Below, one piece after another: positions 22,151 to 31,967 of a stretch of 64,000 nucleotides of DNA. Below the pieces are notes generated by a model. It did not search any database, was not told where the DNA came from, and was given only the letters and a program-made list of their open reading frames with translations. This DNA comes from Semisulcospira habei (taxonomy: Eukaryota; Mollusca; Gastropoda; Semisulcospiridae): the NCBI GenBank assembly GCA_036245525.1, contig BTPG01000005.1, positions 206,935,303-206,999,302 of the forward strand, given 5' to 3'. A program made the position numbers and the translations under genes. The stretch's first letter is position 1. Each line of letters starts with the position of its first letter.

Positions 22151-22550
22151 GCTATGGTAGTCATATTTGTATAAGATCCATCTAGACCATACTTATATCC
22201 AAAAGAGTTTGTCTGGTTTGCTTCAGATGGCGGCATGGTAATAATTGTTATAGGTGCAAACTGGTAGTGCAAGAAATGTATCGTTATGATGTACTGTCAC
22301 AGTCGTTGCAGCCATCTTGTATTGCACTTTTTCCATTCCCTTTTTTTCCCTCCGTATAACTGTTGGATTGTTTGAGTAACCAGCTCTCACTTGATACACT
22401 GTTAGTATGAGTGTCTGTATACAATTTTTTCTCCTCATGGCCACAGCTCACGTTTGGATACAGGAAACATTATTACTCAAACAAAAAGAGATTAGACAAC
22501 AAACAGGAAAGCCTGCAATGGAGATAAATAAGATGAGTACTGCGGGGTTC

Positions 22551-22786
22551 TTAACCCCTTCACTGCCGAGAACAAGTCAACGCGATCTAACTGCAAGAGG
22601 CATAGATACTCATGAGCCCCCGCGACTGCGGTAAGTTAGTGTGACTGCGGGGGCTCGTGAGGATATATGCCTCTCGCTGACACTATTTTGAATCCATGTG
22701 CCTGGGACATCATATCGGGTTTCTGGTGTCGAATTAACGAAGACTTCAGAAACACAGTCTGCAACAGTTGACACTGAACGGGTTAA
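22551..22786. mobile_element. TTAA MITE, subfamily 1
   Basis: TTAACCCCTTCACTGCCGAG at the left and the complement of CACTGAACGGGTTAA at the right give imperfect terminal inverted repeats of ~15 bp with TTAA at each end. An internal hairpin pairs CATGAGCCCCCGCGACTGCG with its complement. The length is 236 bp. The design fits a piggyBac-type non-autonomous element (established for TTAA-target MITEs). No transposase is in the window. Confidence 0.75.
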
Positions 22787-23390
22787 CACTGCCTCTAGAT
22801 TTCACCATAATGGACTTACTCTGTTTAGTTGACACTGAACGGGTTAAACACTGCCTCTAGATTTCACCATAATGGACTTACTCTGTTTAGTTGACACTGA
22901 ACGGGTTAAACACTGCCTCTAGATTTCACCATAATGGACTTACTCTGTTTAGTTGACACTGAACGGGTTAAACACTGCCTCTAGATTTCACCATAATGGA
23001 CTTACTCTGTTAAACACTGCCTCTAGATTTCACCATAATGGACTTACTCTGTTAAACACTGCCTCTAGATTTCACCATAATGGACTTACTCTGTTTAGTT
23101 GACACTGAACGGGTTAAACACTGCCTCTAGATTTCACCATAATGGACTTACTCTGTTAAACACTGCCTCTAGATTTCACCATAATGGACTTACTCTGTTA
23201 AACACTGCCTCTAGATTTCACCATAATGGACTTACTCTGTTTAGTTGACACTGAACGGGTTAAACACTGCCTCTAGATTTCACCATAATGGACTTACTCT
23301 GTTAAACACTGCCTCTAGATTTCACCATAATGGACTTACTCTGTTAAACACTGCCTCTAGATTTCACCATAATGGACTTACTCTGTTAAG
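22787..23390. repeat. 42/62-bp minisatellite
   Basis: About 12 units of CACTGCCTCTAGATTTCACC...GACTTACTCTG are present. Short units are 42 bp and long units 62 bp. The extra 20 bp (GTTTAGTTGACACTGAACGG) copies the right end of the adjacent MITE. The unit is a fusion of MITE end and flanking sequence. Confidence 0.92.
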
Positions 23391-23591
23391 TGAAAGGGCA
23401 CGATACGTCCGAGGTGTTATTTCCGACTTCAGGAAATTAAATTCAGCGATTATGCAGGACAACCAAGCTATTGTTTTTCTTTACAGCTCAAACGATATCA
23501 GCAAGTTAAGTTCAGAAGAACCGGCAGAACATTCAGATAACGCACCTCGTCAATACAGTTTGCCTACCTCTCAGCTGTCTAGGACGATCAC

Positions 23592-23831
23592 TTAACCCCT
23601 TCACTCCCGAGAAAAAGTGAACAAGATCCAACTGCAAGAGACACAGATCCTCATGGGCCCCCGGGACTGCGGTAAGCTAGTGCGACTGCGGGGGCTCATG
23701 AGGATCTATGCGGCCTCTTGCTGAGACCAGTTTGTGTCCATGCCTCTTGGGCGGTTTTGGCTTTTGGTCGTTGAACTATAAAATATTTCAGAAACGACAA
23801 TGTACATGTACAGCGCGAGGGAAGGGGTTAA
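23592..23831. mobile_element. TTAA MITE, subfamily 2
   Basis: The left end TTAACCCCTTCACTCCCGAG and the complement of the right end GCGCGAGGGAAGGGGTTAA match over ~16 bp. The inner hairpin (GCCCCCGGGACTGCGG...) is shared with subfamily 1. The right end is the first unit of the array that follows. Confidence 0.7.
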
Positions 23832-24190
23832 AGTGATCAGACAATGTACATGTACAGCGCGAGGGAAGGGGTTAAAGTGACGACAATGTACATGTACAGC
23901 GCGAGGGAAGGGGTAAAAGTGATCAGACAATGTACATGTACAGCGCGAGGGAAGGGGTTAAAGTGATCAGACAATGTACATGTACAGCGCGAGGGAAGGG
24001 GTAAAAGCGATCAGACAATGTACATGTACAGCGCGAGGGAAGGGGTTAAAGTGATCAGACAATGTACATGTACAGCGCGAGGGAAGGGGTAAAAGCGATC
24101 AGACAATGTACATGTACAGCGCGAGGGAAGGGGTTAAAGTGATCAGACAATGTACATGTACAGCGCGAGTGAAGGGGTAAAAGCGATCAG
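23809..24190. repeat. 44-bp tandem array built on a MITE end (9 units)
   Basis: The unit GACAATGTACATGTACAGCG CGAGGGAAGGGGTTAAAGTG ATCA repeats nine times with TTAA/TAAA and GTG/GCG variants. Each unit holds the palindrome TGTACATGTACA and the MITE right terminus. Confidence 0.93.
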
Positions 24191-24807
24191 ACCATACCGG
24201 TTTAGACTGACGCCTTCAGGACTACAACCAAATTTCCCAGTAGACAAAGGTCCACGGGCCGATGTGGGCCGCACTGGACTGGCGCACGACTGTGTGCGGG
24301 CCCACCGCGGCCGACGTCGGCCCCGGGGTCTTTTGCGTATTGTGTTGGGCGTATCTTGCATTGACATTATATCCATTTCCACTTGCAAAATCAGTCGTTT
24401 CGCTTTGGTGCTTGATCAGATGCTTTGAGGAATCATTTGCGAGACACAGGAACACTGTTTCTCGAGCTGTGTTCTCCACACCACAATTCATCTACCGTCT
24501 TAATTAAGGTAAGTTTACGAAGACTATGCTATTCCACTCAGAAAATATTGATAAAAATCGATGTAAGAATCACTGAGGAAACAAACTCACTAAACATTTT
24601 TCAAGTGTCGCGTTATTTATTTTCTAATTTAGCATCCGTCTTTCCACTTGAAGGAAAGTATCAGGGAAGAGTGAACCGCTGTTGACTTCAAAAACAAGCA
24701 AATATTATGGACACAAATGGTTATGATTCATCCCGCAACTTGTTTTTTAATCTATTAATAGTTCTAGCCCAAGTTTTCTTTTCACATTACAATTAAAAAC
24801 ATGTGTG

Positions 24808-24867
24808 CTGGACTGTGATTTTGAACCTTACGACTCTACGCTGTAAGGTTCAAAATCACGATCCAGC
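24808..24867. repeat. Short hairpin GCTGGA...TCCAGC
   Basis: GTGATTTTGAACCTTAC pairs with GTAAGGTTCAAAATCAC across an ~10-base loop. The same hairpin occurs at 42579-42639, and a half remains near 38206-38240. Confidence 0.75.
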
Positions 24868-25026
24868 ACATACATTCAGTAACATTTAATAATCTCTTAT
24901 TTTTCAACATTCTAACTGTAACATGAACACATAAGGACCGCATACAGTACAAGTACAACATAAATACGAAAGAAATAAAAAAAAAATCATACACACAAAC
25001 TGATAATAAACTAAGTTTAACAACGA

Positions 25027-25188
25027 TTAACCCATTCAGCCCTGACGCACTACAGCAGGAGATGGATCGACCATGGTAATTCAAGCGTAGTGCCAGATGA
25101 GCTTGGCGCCTGTCGGCACCAAGCTAATATGGCACTGCCCTTGAATTAACTTGATCGATCCATCTCCTGCAACTGGTGCATGGATTAA
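25027..25188. mobile_element. TTAA element with GGCGCC-family palindrome core
   Basis: TTAACCCATTCAGCCCTGAC... and ...GTGCATGGATTAA form the ends. GGAGATGGATCGACCATGGT and CTTGGCGCC pair with the opposite arm almost to the centre (TTGGCGCC-tgtc-GGCACCAA). The 162-bp element is essentially one hairpin flanked by TTAA. Confidence 0.75.
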
Positions 25189-25277
25189 AAATTAAATTGA
25201 ATTGGTCGACGGCTTGATGGATGGATGGATGGACTGATTGACTGCTTGCTTGACTGACTGACCGATTGACCGACTTG

Positions 25278-25280
25278 ATA

Positions 25281-25336
<56 letters not shown>
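25278..25336. repeat. (ATTG)n microsatellite
   Basis: About 14 GATT units. Equivalent tracts occur at 28132-28180 (unit C) and 53022-53060 (unit D). Confidence 0.95.
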
Positions 25337-25338
<2 letters not shown>

Positions 25339-25490
25339 GAGTGTAATGGTCTGTGATACTGGAGCTTGCTGCTGTATATACACGTACAGCTCAGTATTCC
25401 CACTTGTAGCGTTACATCATCACGGCGTAACGCACTGAGCACTGAGTCCTAACTTCGCAAATTTGAGAGTCGTCTTTTTCTACAGTACAT

Positions 25491-25564
25491 GACCATGGTA
25501 GGTCAAGGGTAGAACCTCAGTTAGGCGCCAAGCTATCTGGCTCCACCCTTGAACTATCATGGTT
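25491..25564. repeat. Degraded GGCGCC palindrome upstream of GPCR B
   Basis: The left arm is shortened and mutated (AGAACCTCAGTTAGGCGCC), while the right arm ...CCACCCTTGAACTATCATGG is kept. Confidence 0.65.
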
Positions 25565-25703
25565 GATCCATATTGTTAAAGTGTGTCAGGGCTGCATGGG
25601 TCAGTTACTGGTGTTTTGTGTTGTTCACAGTAAATATTCAAAGTTCTGCGGATTTCCGGTACCAGTCTCGCGGTCCGCTGCGTCTGCGCTGCTGACATAC
25701 GCT

Positions 25704-27416
25704 ATGGAGGCCATGGACAACGACACTACGAAACCCAACACGACGGCAGTCACTGTCACTGTGAACGCGGAAAGGCTTGAGCGTCTGAACGCCGAGATGA
25801 CGCTGGAGTTGGCGCCGACCCTGGTGTACATCACGCTGCTGATGTTGACGGGTGTGGTGGGTAACACTGTGGTGCTGCTCGTGTACTATCGGCGGTTCAG
25901 ACCCAGCACTACCAGAAGCTTAGTGCTGGCCATGAGCATGCTGGACCTGACGAGTAACGTGCTCTCCCTGCCCTCAGAGATCTACAAAATCCGTTTCTCC
26001 GTTTTCTTCGACAACGCCGCCCTGTGTCGTGCCAGGCGGTTTGTCAACAGTTTCCTGGTTTTCCCTGGACCTCTACAACAAGATCTGCCGGCCCTTCAGC
26101 AAACAGCACTCAATGCGACGGGCCTCGGTCCCCATAGCGACGTGTTGCGCCGTGTCCGTGAGCCCGACCGTGTCCTTGACCGTGCTGAACGGCCGCTAGA
26201 CGCGGCACTCCGGGCGGGACAACATGACGAGCGTCACGTGCTCTACTGACGATCGCTACGTCCACACGCTCTTCCCCATGGCCTACAATCTCATCATGGC
26301 CTTGACCGTTGTCATCTGCGTCACCATCATGATGGTTTCCTACACGCGCATCGCCCGCCATGTGTGGGCGCACAAACAGACCATGTCAGCGGGGTCGGGC
26401 CGCGAGGGCAGGGTGAGGGTGGGAGTGGTCCGGCCAGTTTTGGCGGGTGGCGGGAGGCGAGTTCACACACAGACGACGCGACGTCTGACGAGCGTGAGGT
26501 ATCGTCTGCAGGGGAGGCCGTCCACCTGTCTGCCGTCGCCAACACCGCGCTTACATCCACGGCCACGGCCACCTCCCAAAGTGCCTCTCTGTCAGACAAC
26601 AACACGTTCATGGATCACGTGACACTGACTTCTGCTACAGACACAAAGCCCATCGTCTTCGGGCCCACGACGGCCGCAGTGGGTCCGAAGACGTGCGTGA
26701 GTGGTGATTTCGGCTCTGTACCAGTCACATCTCTTGACGTTCCTCACCATGTCCAGCTCACTCCAAGCGACCACGGCGTGAATCGAGCTGCTGATGATTC
26801 CTCTCTTGTGCGTGCAGCATCCGGCACTGTAGAAAGTACCGATTATAGCATGGACAAGGGGGGTAATGATCCCTCCCCCGTTCATCCACCTCCTGTTAAC
26901 TCCCTTGCTTATGCAGTCCCCAGTACCGCTGGCAGCACCGTTGGCTGCGTGCACGAGAGCGCTGACACAGCCGGTGCGCTGCCTGTGGACAAGTGCCTGA
27001 AGCAGTCGGCGCGATCCGTCAGACAGAGGCCCACACCACTCCTACACACTGTTCTCTCTCGAGGCAGCAAAGGTCACACCGCCTCTTCATCTGCCTCAGC
27101 AACAACTACAACGACATCGTCCAAGCCGCCGCCCAAGACGAGGCAACTGGCCGTGAAGAAGATCCCATTCAGCACGACCTTCATGGTGTTCGTGCTCACC
27201 GTCGCCGTCATCTACCTGCCTCACCTCATCATTATGTCGACGCGCGCGGCGGCTGATGGCGTGTTTAGCGGGTTGAGGGGATGGCGGCTGAACGCGTACA
27301 ACACAGGGTTGCGGTCGTACTTCATCAACTGCGCTGTCAACTGCATCGTGTACGGCCTCTGTAGTGCACGGTTCAGACAGCAGTGTCGCCGCTTCTTCTC
27401 CATGAGAGTAGTGTGT
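25704..27416 (+). pseudogene. GPCR copy B, multiply disrupted
   Basis: The reading matches copy A from MEAMDNDTT through TM1, TM2 and the start of TM3. Near 26056 a rearrangement leaves 29 fewer bases than copy A, removing the TM3 core and the DRY motif and shifting frame. In the ancestral frame a TAG replaces a codon after LNGR (~26198). A 1-base deletion in ICL3 (~26395) shifts frame again. TM6 has lost two residues (VLTVAVIYLP). The stop codon is gone: the frame runs on through the TTAA palindrome and a CAA/AAT microsatellite to 27623. It cannot make a seven-helix receptor. Confidence 0.9.
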
Positions 27417-27447
27417 GCTGTAATGATGGTGATAATGATGCGAAATA

Positions 27448-27498
27448 TTAACTCATTCGAGACGCGTATCCGGAGGCGGCGCCTTTTGAATGAGTTAA
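27448..27498. repeat. TTAA-ended palindrome (GAGACG family), shortened
   Basis: TTAACTCATTCGAGACGCG pairs imperfectly with CGCCTTTTGAATGAGTTAA. The inner turn is lost, leaving 51 bp. Confidence 0.7.
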
Positions 27499-27519
27499 TA
27501 CAACAACAACAACAACAAC

Positions 27520-27567
<48 letters not shown>

Positions 27568-27604
27568 TAATCATTATCATCATCATCATCATAATCATAA
27601 TACT
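27499..27604. repeat. (CAA)n, (AAT)n and (ATC)n tract
   Basis: Consecutive trinucleotide runs encode the spurious Gln/Asn/Ile tail of pseudogene B. Confidence 0.92.
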
Positions 27605-27610
27605 AATAGT

Positions 27611-27766
27611 TTACTGCGAATGAGGCTTTTCCACTGGTTCTTGCCGTCTTTAGGGTCCGATCAGGCAATTCATTCTGATTCTAAAAGTTGACGGCTTATC
27701 TTCAAAATAAACTCCCACATCGGACCCGAGAAGCGACAGGAACCACTGGCAAAGCCTAACTCGTAA
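27611..27766. repeat. Foldback of ~155 bp, unit B copy
   Basis: TTACTGCGAATGAGGCTTTT at the left and the complement of ...AAAGCCTAACTCGTAA at the right; orthologous position to 4834-4994. Confidence 0.68.
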
Positions 27767-28334
27767 TACAACGATTTTGTCTTCACCTGTAAAATATAAA
27801 TGGATGGAGGTTCCCCTTGAAAGAACCTTTGCTAAGTACTTTCAGTATTCAGGGGCGCTACTCTCAATGTCGATGAATTACATTCGTTTACCTGCGGCGA
27901 ACGTAGCTTTTGCTTTTGCTTCGAGTCGGCTTTTCGGTGAAAGCTATTATCAAACATCACATTTCCAGTCTTTAAAAAAAAAAGAAATATGAATCTAAGC
28001 AGTTCATAATGAGCGCACGTTGTGCAAGGATTAACACTTAAAAATTGAATTGGCTGACGGCTTGATGGTTGGGTGGATGGACTGATTGACTGCTTGCATG
28101 TTTGACTGACTGACTGATCGACCGACTTGATAATTGATTGATTGATTGATTGATGGATTGATTAATTGATTGATTGATTGGAGAGTGTAATGGTCTGTGA
28201 TACTGGAGCTTGCTGCTGTATATACACGTACAGCTCAGTATTCCCACTTGTAGCGTTACATCATCACGGCATAACACACTGAGCACTGAGGCCTAACTTC
28301 GCAAATTTGAGAGTCGTCTTTTTCTACAATACAG

Positions 28335-28356
28335 GACCATGATAGTTCAAGGGTCG
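28335..28356. repeat. Collapsed GGCGCC palindrome in unit C
   Basis: GACCATGATAGTTCAAGGGT is followed directly by CGATCCATATG. The rest of the left arm, the centre and the right arm are missing. GGT lies at both breakpoints when compared with unit D. Confidence 0.75.
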
Positions 28357-28503
28357 ATCCATATGTTTTTAAAGTGCTTCAGGGCTGCATGGGTTAGTTA
28401 CTGGTGTTTTGTGTTGTTTTCAGGTCATAGTAAATATTCATAGTTCTGCGGATTTCCGGTATCAGTCTCGCGGTCCGCTGTGTCTGCGCTGCTGACATAC
28501 TCT

Positions 28504-29491
28504 ATGGAGACCATGGACAACGACACTACGAAACCCAACACGACGGCAGTCACTATGGACGCGGAAAGGCTTGAGCGTCTGAACGCTGAGATGACGCTGG
28601 AGTTGACGCCGACCCTGGTGTACATCACGCTGCTGATGTTGACGGGTTTGGTGGGTAACACTGTGGTGCTGCTCGTGTACTACCGGCGGTTCAAACCCAG
28701 CGCTACCAGAAGCTTCGTGCTGGCCATGAGCATGCTGGACCTGACGAGTAACGTGCTCGTCCTGCCCTCAGAGATCTACAACATCCGTTTCCTTGTTTCT
28801 TCTTTGACAATGCCGCCCAGTGTCACGTCAAGCGGTTTGTCAACAGTTTCCTGACGGTGAGCTCGGCCTTGCTACTGGTGAGCGTAGCCCTGGACCGCTA
28901 CAACTAAATCTGAGATACCGATTATAGCATGGTGAAGGGGGATAATGATCCCTCCCCCGTTTATCCACCTCCTGTTAACTCCCTTGCGTATGCACTCCCC
29001 AGTACCGCTTGCAGCACCGTTGGCTGAGTGCACGAGAGCGCTGACACAGCCGGTGCGCTGCCTGTAGACAAGTCCCGTAAGCAGTCGGCGCGATCCGTCA
29101 GACAGAGGCCCACACCAATCCTACACACTGTTCTCTCTCAAGGCAGCAATGGCACCGTCTGCCTCAGCAACAGCTACAACGACATCGTCCAAGCCACCGC
29201 CCAAGACGAGGCAACTGGCCGTGAAGAAGATCCCATTCAGCACGACCTTTATGATGTTCGTCCTCACCGCCATCTTCATCATCAGCTACCTGCCTCACCT
29301 CATCATCGTAACAACGCGCGGCGGCGGCTGATGGCGTGTTTAGCGGGTTGAGGGGATGGCGGCTGAACGCGTATAACATAGGGTTGGGGTCGTACTTCAT
29401 CAACTGCGCTGTCAACTGCATCGTGTACGGCTTCTGTAGTGCACGGTTCAGACAGCAGTGTCGCCGCTTCTTCTCCGGGAGAGTGGTGTGA
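28504..29491 (+). pseudogene. GPCR copy C, internally deleted
   Basis: METMDNDTT through TM2 matches the intact copies. A frameshift at FLVSSLTMPP (~28790) disturbs the segment before TM3. At ~28910 the DRY region (GACCGCTACAAC) meets a TAA and then jumps to late ICL3 (ACCGATTATAGCATGG), removing about 780 bases that encode TM4, TM5 and most of ICL3. TM6 (FIISYLPHLI) and TM7 are recognisable, but a 1-base insertion near 29322 (GCGCGGCGGCGGCTG) separates their frames. The homologous TGA is at 29489-29491. Confidence 0.88.
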
Positions 29492-29540
29492 CTGCTGTAA
29501 TGATGGCCGGTGATGGTGATGCAAAAAAAAACCGAAAAAA

Positions 29541-29623
29541 AAACTCAGTCATTCGATACGCGCCGCCTCCGGATACGCGGCATAAGCCGCGTATCCGGAG
29601 GCTGTACGTCTCGGATGAGTTAA
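29541..29623. repeat. TTAA-ended palindrome (GAGACG family), left TTAA lost
   Basis: ATTCGATACGCGCCGCCTCC pairs with GGAGGCTGTACGTCTCGGAT around CGCGGCATAAGCCGCG. The right end is GAGTTAA and the left end is mutated. Confidence 0.75.
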
Positions 29624-29663
29624 TACACATAATAATAATAGTAATAATCATAATCATAATAGT

Positions 29664-29816
29664 TTACTGCCAATAAGGCTTTCCCACTGGTTCTTGTCGT
29701 CTTTAGCTCCGATCATTGAATTCATTCTGAAGATAAAGTCAAGAGCTTATCTTCAAAATAAACTCCCACATCGGACCCGAGAAGCGACAGGAACCACTGG
29801 CAAAGCCTAACTCGTA
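29664..29816. repeat. Foldback of ~155 bp, unit C copy
   Basis: TTACTGCCAATAAGGCTTTC at the left versus GGCAAAGCCTAACTCGTAA at the right; orthologous to 4834-4994. Confidence 0.68.
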
Positions 29817-30348
29817 ATACAACGATTTTGTCTTCACCTGTAAAATATAAATGGACGAAGGTTCCCCTTGAAAGATCCTTTGCTAAGTACTTTCAGTATC
29901 AGCACGGACGCAGCTCTCAATGTCAGTGAATTATATCCATTTCAACCGGCGAACGTAGCTTTTGCTTTCGCTTCGAGTCGGCCTTTCGGTGGAAGCTATT
30001 ATCTAACATCATATTTCGAGTCTTTTAATCAATACAAAATAAAATATGCACCTAAGCAGTTCATAATGAGCGCACATAACCTTCTTTTTGTTGTTGTTGT
30101 TGTTGTTGTTGCTGCGGAACACCCTCAATTTTTAAAGTCGTTTCTATTTATACAAGAGACTTTTTAGGATGGGACGTGACGGAGAGCTTTCAATAGCACG
30201 TACATGTTGTCATAGGCAGGCAAGCCTCTAACTCCGGCAGAAATATAACAAGATAAAAATTACGTCATGTCTAGTTACGCAATACTCGCTGCAGAACGTA
30301 CATTTGGCGCGAAGCGACGTACGTGCGTGCGCGGGCGCGCGCGCGTGA

Positions 30349-30895
<547 letters not shown>

Positions 30896-31165
30896 CTTAG
30901 ACATGCTACCTTTAAATGTCACAGTCCATCTGGTTAAGACTATTTACTAAGTACAATTGTAATCGACCAAGAATATTGATTCTAGAAACAGTCTGTACAA
31001 CATTGTTAGTGTTGTTATTGTTGCTGTTGTTGAGAAAAGAGATCTTTAAAAAAGATACTAACAGTCGACAGGAAACATTATTACTCAAGCAAAAATAGAT
31101 TAGGCAGGAAACAACAAACAGGAAAGCCATGGATGGAGATAATAAAGATGAATACTGCGGGGTTC

Positions 31166-31400
31166 TTAACCCTTTCACTGCCGAGAACAAGTCAACGCGA
31201 TCTGACTGCAAGAGGCATAGATACTCATGAGCCCCCGCGACTGCGGTAAGTTAGTGCGACTGCGGGGGCTCATGAGGATATATGCCTCTCGCTGACACTA
31301 TTTGGAATCCATGTGCCTGGGACATATAGGGGTTTATTGGTGTCGAGTTAACGAAGATTGCAGAAACACAGTCTGCCTCAGCTGGTACTGAAAGGGTTAA
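31166..31400. mobile_element. TTAA MITE, subfamily 1 (L2)
   Basis: TTAACCCTTTCACTGCCGAG to GGTACTGAAAGGGTTAA, with the CATGAGCCCCCGCGACTGCG hairpin inside. 235 bp. It shares its right TTAA with the next element. Confidence 0.75.
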
Positions 31401-31619
31401 CCCATATCATACTGAGGCTAAAAGCTTCAAATTTGTACACTGCCATATGCAAGCTACATTATAGTACTTACAGATAAGGATATAGACCAATGACTTTAGT
31501 TCAAGAGTAGTGCCAGAATAGCTTGGCGCCTAGAGTCGACAAGCTTTTCTGGCACTACCCTTGAACTATTTTAGTCAAACTTATTTCACACACTGGTGCA
31601 TTCCGAATGATAAGGTTAA
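31397..31619. mobile_element. TTAA element with GGCGCC palindrome core (L2)
   Basis: TTAACCCATATCATACTG at the left resembles the complement of GAATGATAAGGTTAA at the right. The central hairpin at 31491-31577 runs TTTAGTTCAAGAGTAGTGCC...GGCACTACCCTTGAACTA around TTGGCGCC. It abuts the preceding MITE at one shared TTAA. Confidence 0.65.
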
Positions 31620-31967
31620 ACACTGCCTCTAGATCTTAATATTTTGTTCCAGAGGTTTTTGCATTTTCTGTCATCAAGTTACACAATATAAATAAATACT
31701 GAACCCAGTGGTAGCGCATGATTAGCTTGGTGCCTGTAGTGGTGCCAAGCTATTCGAGTACTACCCCACAGCAGTGTAGATTGATATATCATTCACGCCA
31801 TAAATATAGTGTCATGCATCACTGAAAGTGAAGCGCTGCCCTTTAAAAGCAAAAGACAGCAAGTCCTTTTTTGTGAAAACTGAAGCATCATTTTCATTCT
31901 ATCACAATGAAAATATCGCTTTTCACCATAATGAACTTACTCTGTTTTGCCTGAAGTGAAAGGGCAC

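Larger units (their letters stand above)
22310..25188. repeat. Composite repeat locus L1
   Basis: This ~2.9-kb block shares the same ordered parts as L2 (30899-31967 plus 36787-38300) and L3 (39866-42640): a TTAA MITE, a segment with CACTGCCTCTAGAT, a second TTAA MITE, a 44-bp array, a GC-rich block (GGGCCCACCGCGGCCGACGT) and a terminal hairpin. It leads directly into GPCR unit B. Confidence 0.75.
25189..28017 (+). repeat. GPCR duplication unit B
   Basis: Same order as unit A, starting with AAATTGAATTGGTCGACGGC, a (GATT)n tract at 25278-25336 and the upstream block at 25381. It ends near 28017 (ATAATGAGCGCAC), where unit C begins, so its long 3' flank is missing. Confidence 0.75.
30899..31967. 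repeat. Composite repeat locus L2, left part
   Basis: Closely matches 39866-40920 (CATGCTACCTTTAAATGTCAC... to CTGAAGTGAAAGGGCA). It stops at the LTR element and resumes at 36787 with ACGATACGTCCGACTTGTTA. Confidence 0.85.

Noticed and set aside
23245..23595. Open frame with repeats of RFHHNGLTLLNTAS
   Set aside because: A translation of the 42-bp minisatellite with no link to a gene.
22787..24190. Possible CRISPR-like arrays
   Set aside because: The repeats are contiguous with no unique spacers, the genome is eukaryotic, and the units derive from MITE ends.
24143..24507. Frames of 80-92 codons recurring at 37494-37842 and 41672-42232
   Set aside because: They recur only because the composite repeat recurs. 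The frames include MITE-end array sequence, differ between copies, and show no domain.
25371..25400. TATATA followed by TCAGTA as a GPCR core promoter
   Set aside because: The spacing (~16 bp) is too short for a standard TATA-Inr pair, and unit A lacks the full TATATA. No transcription start evidence is available.
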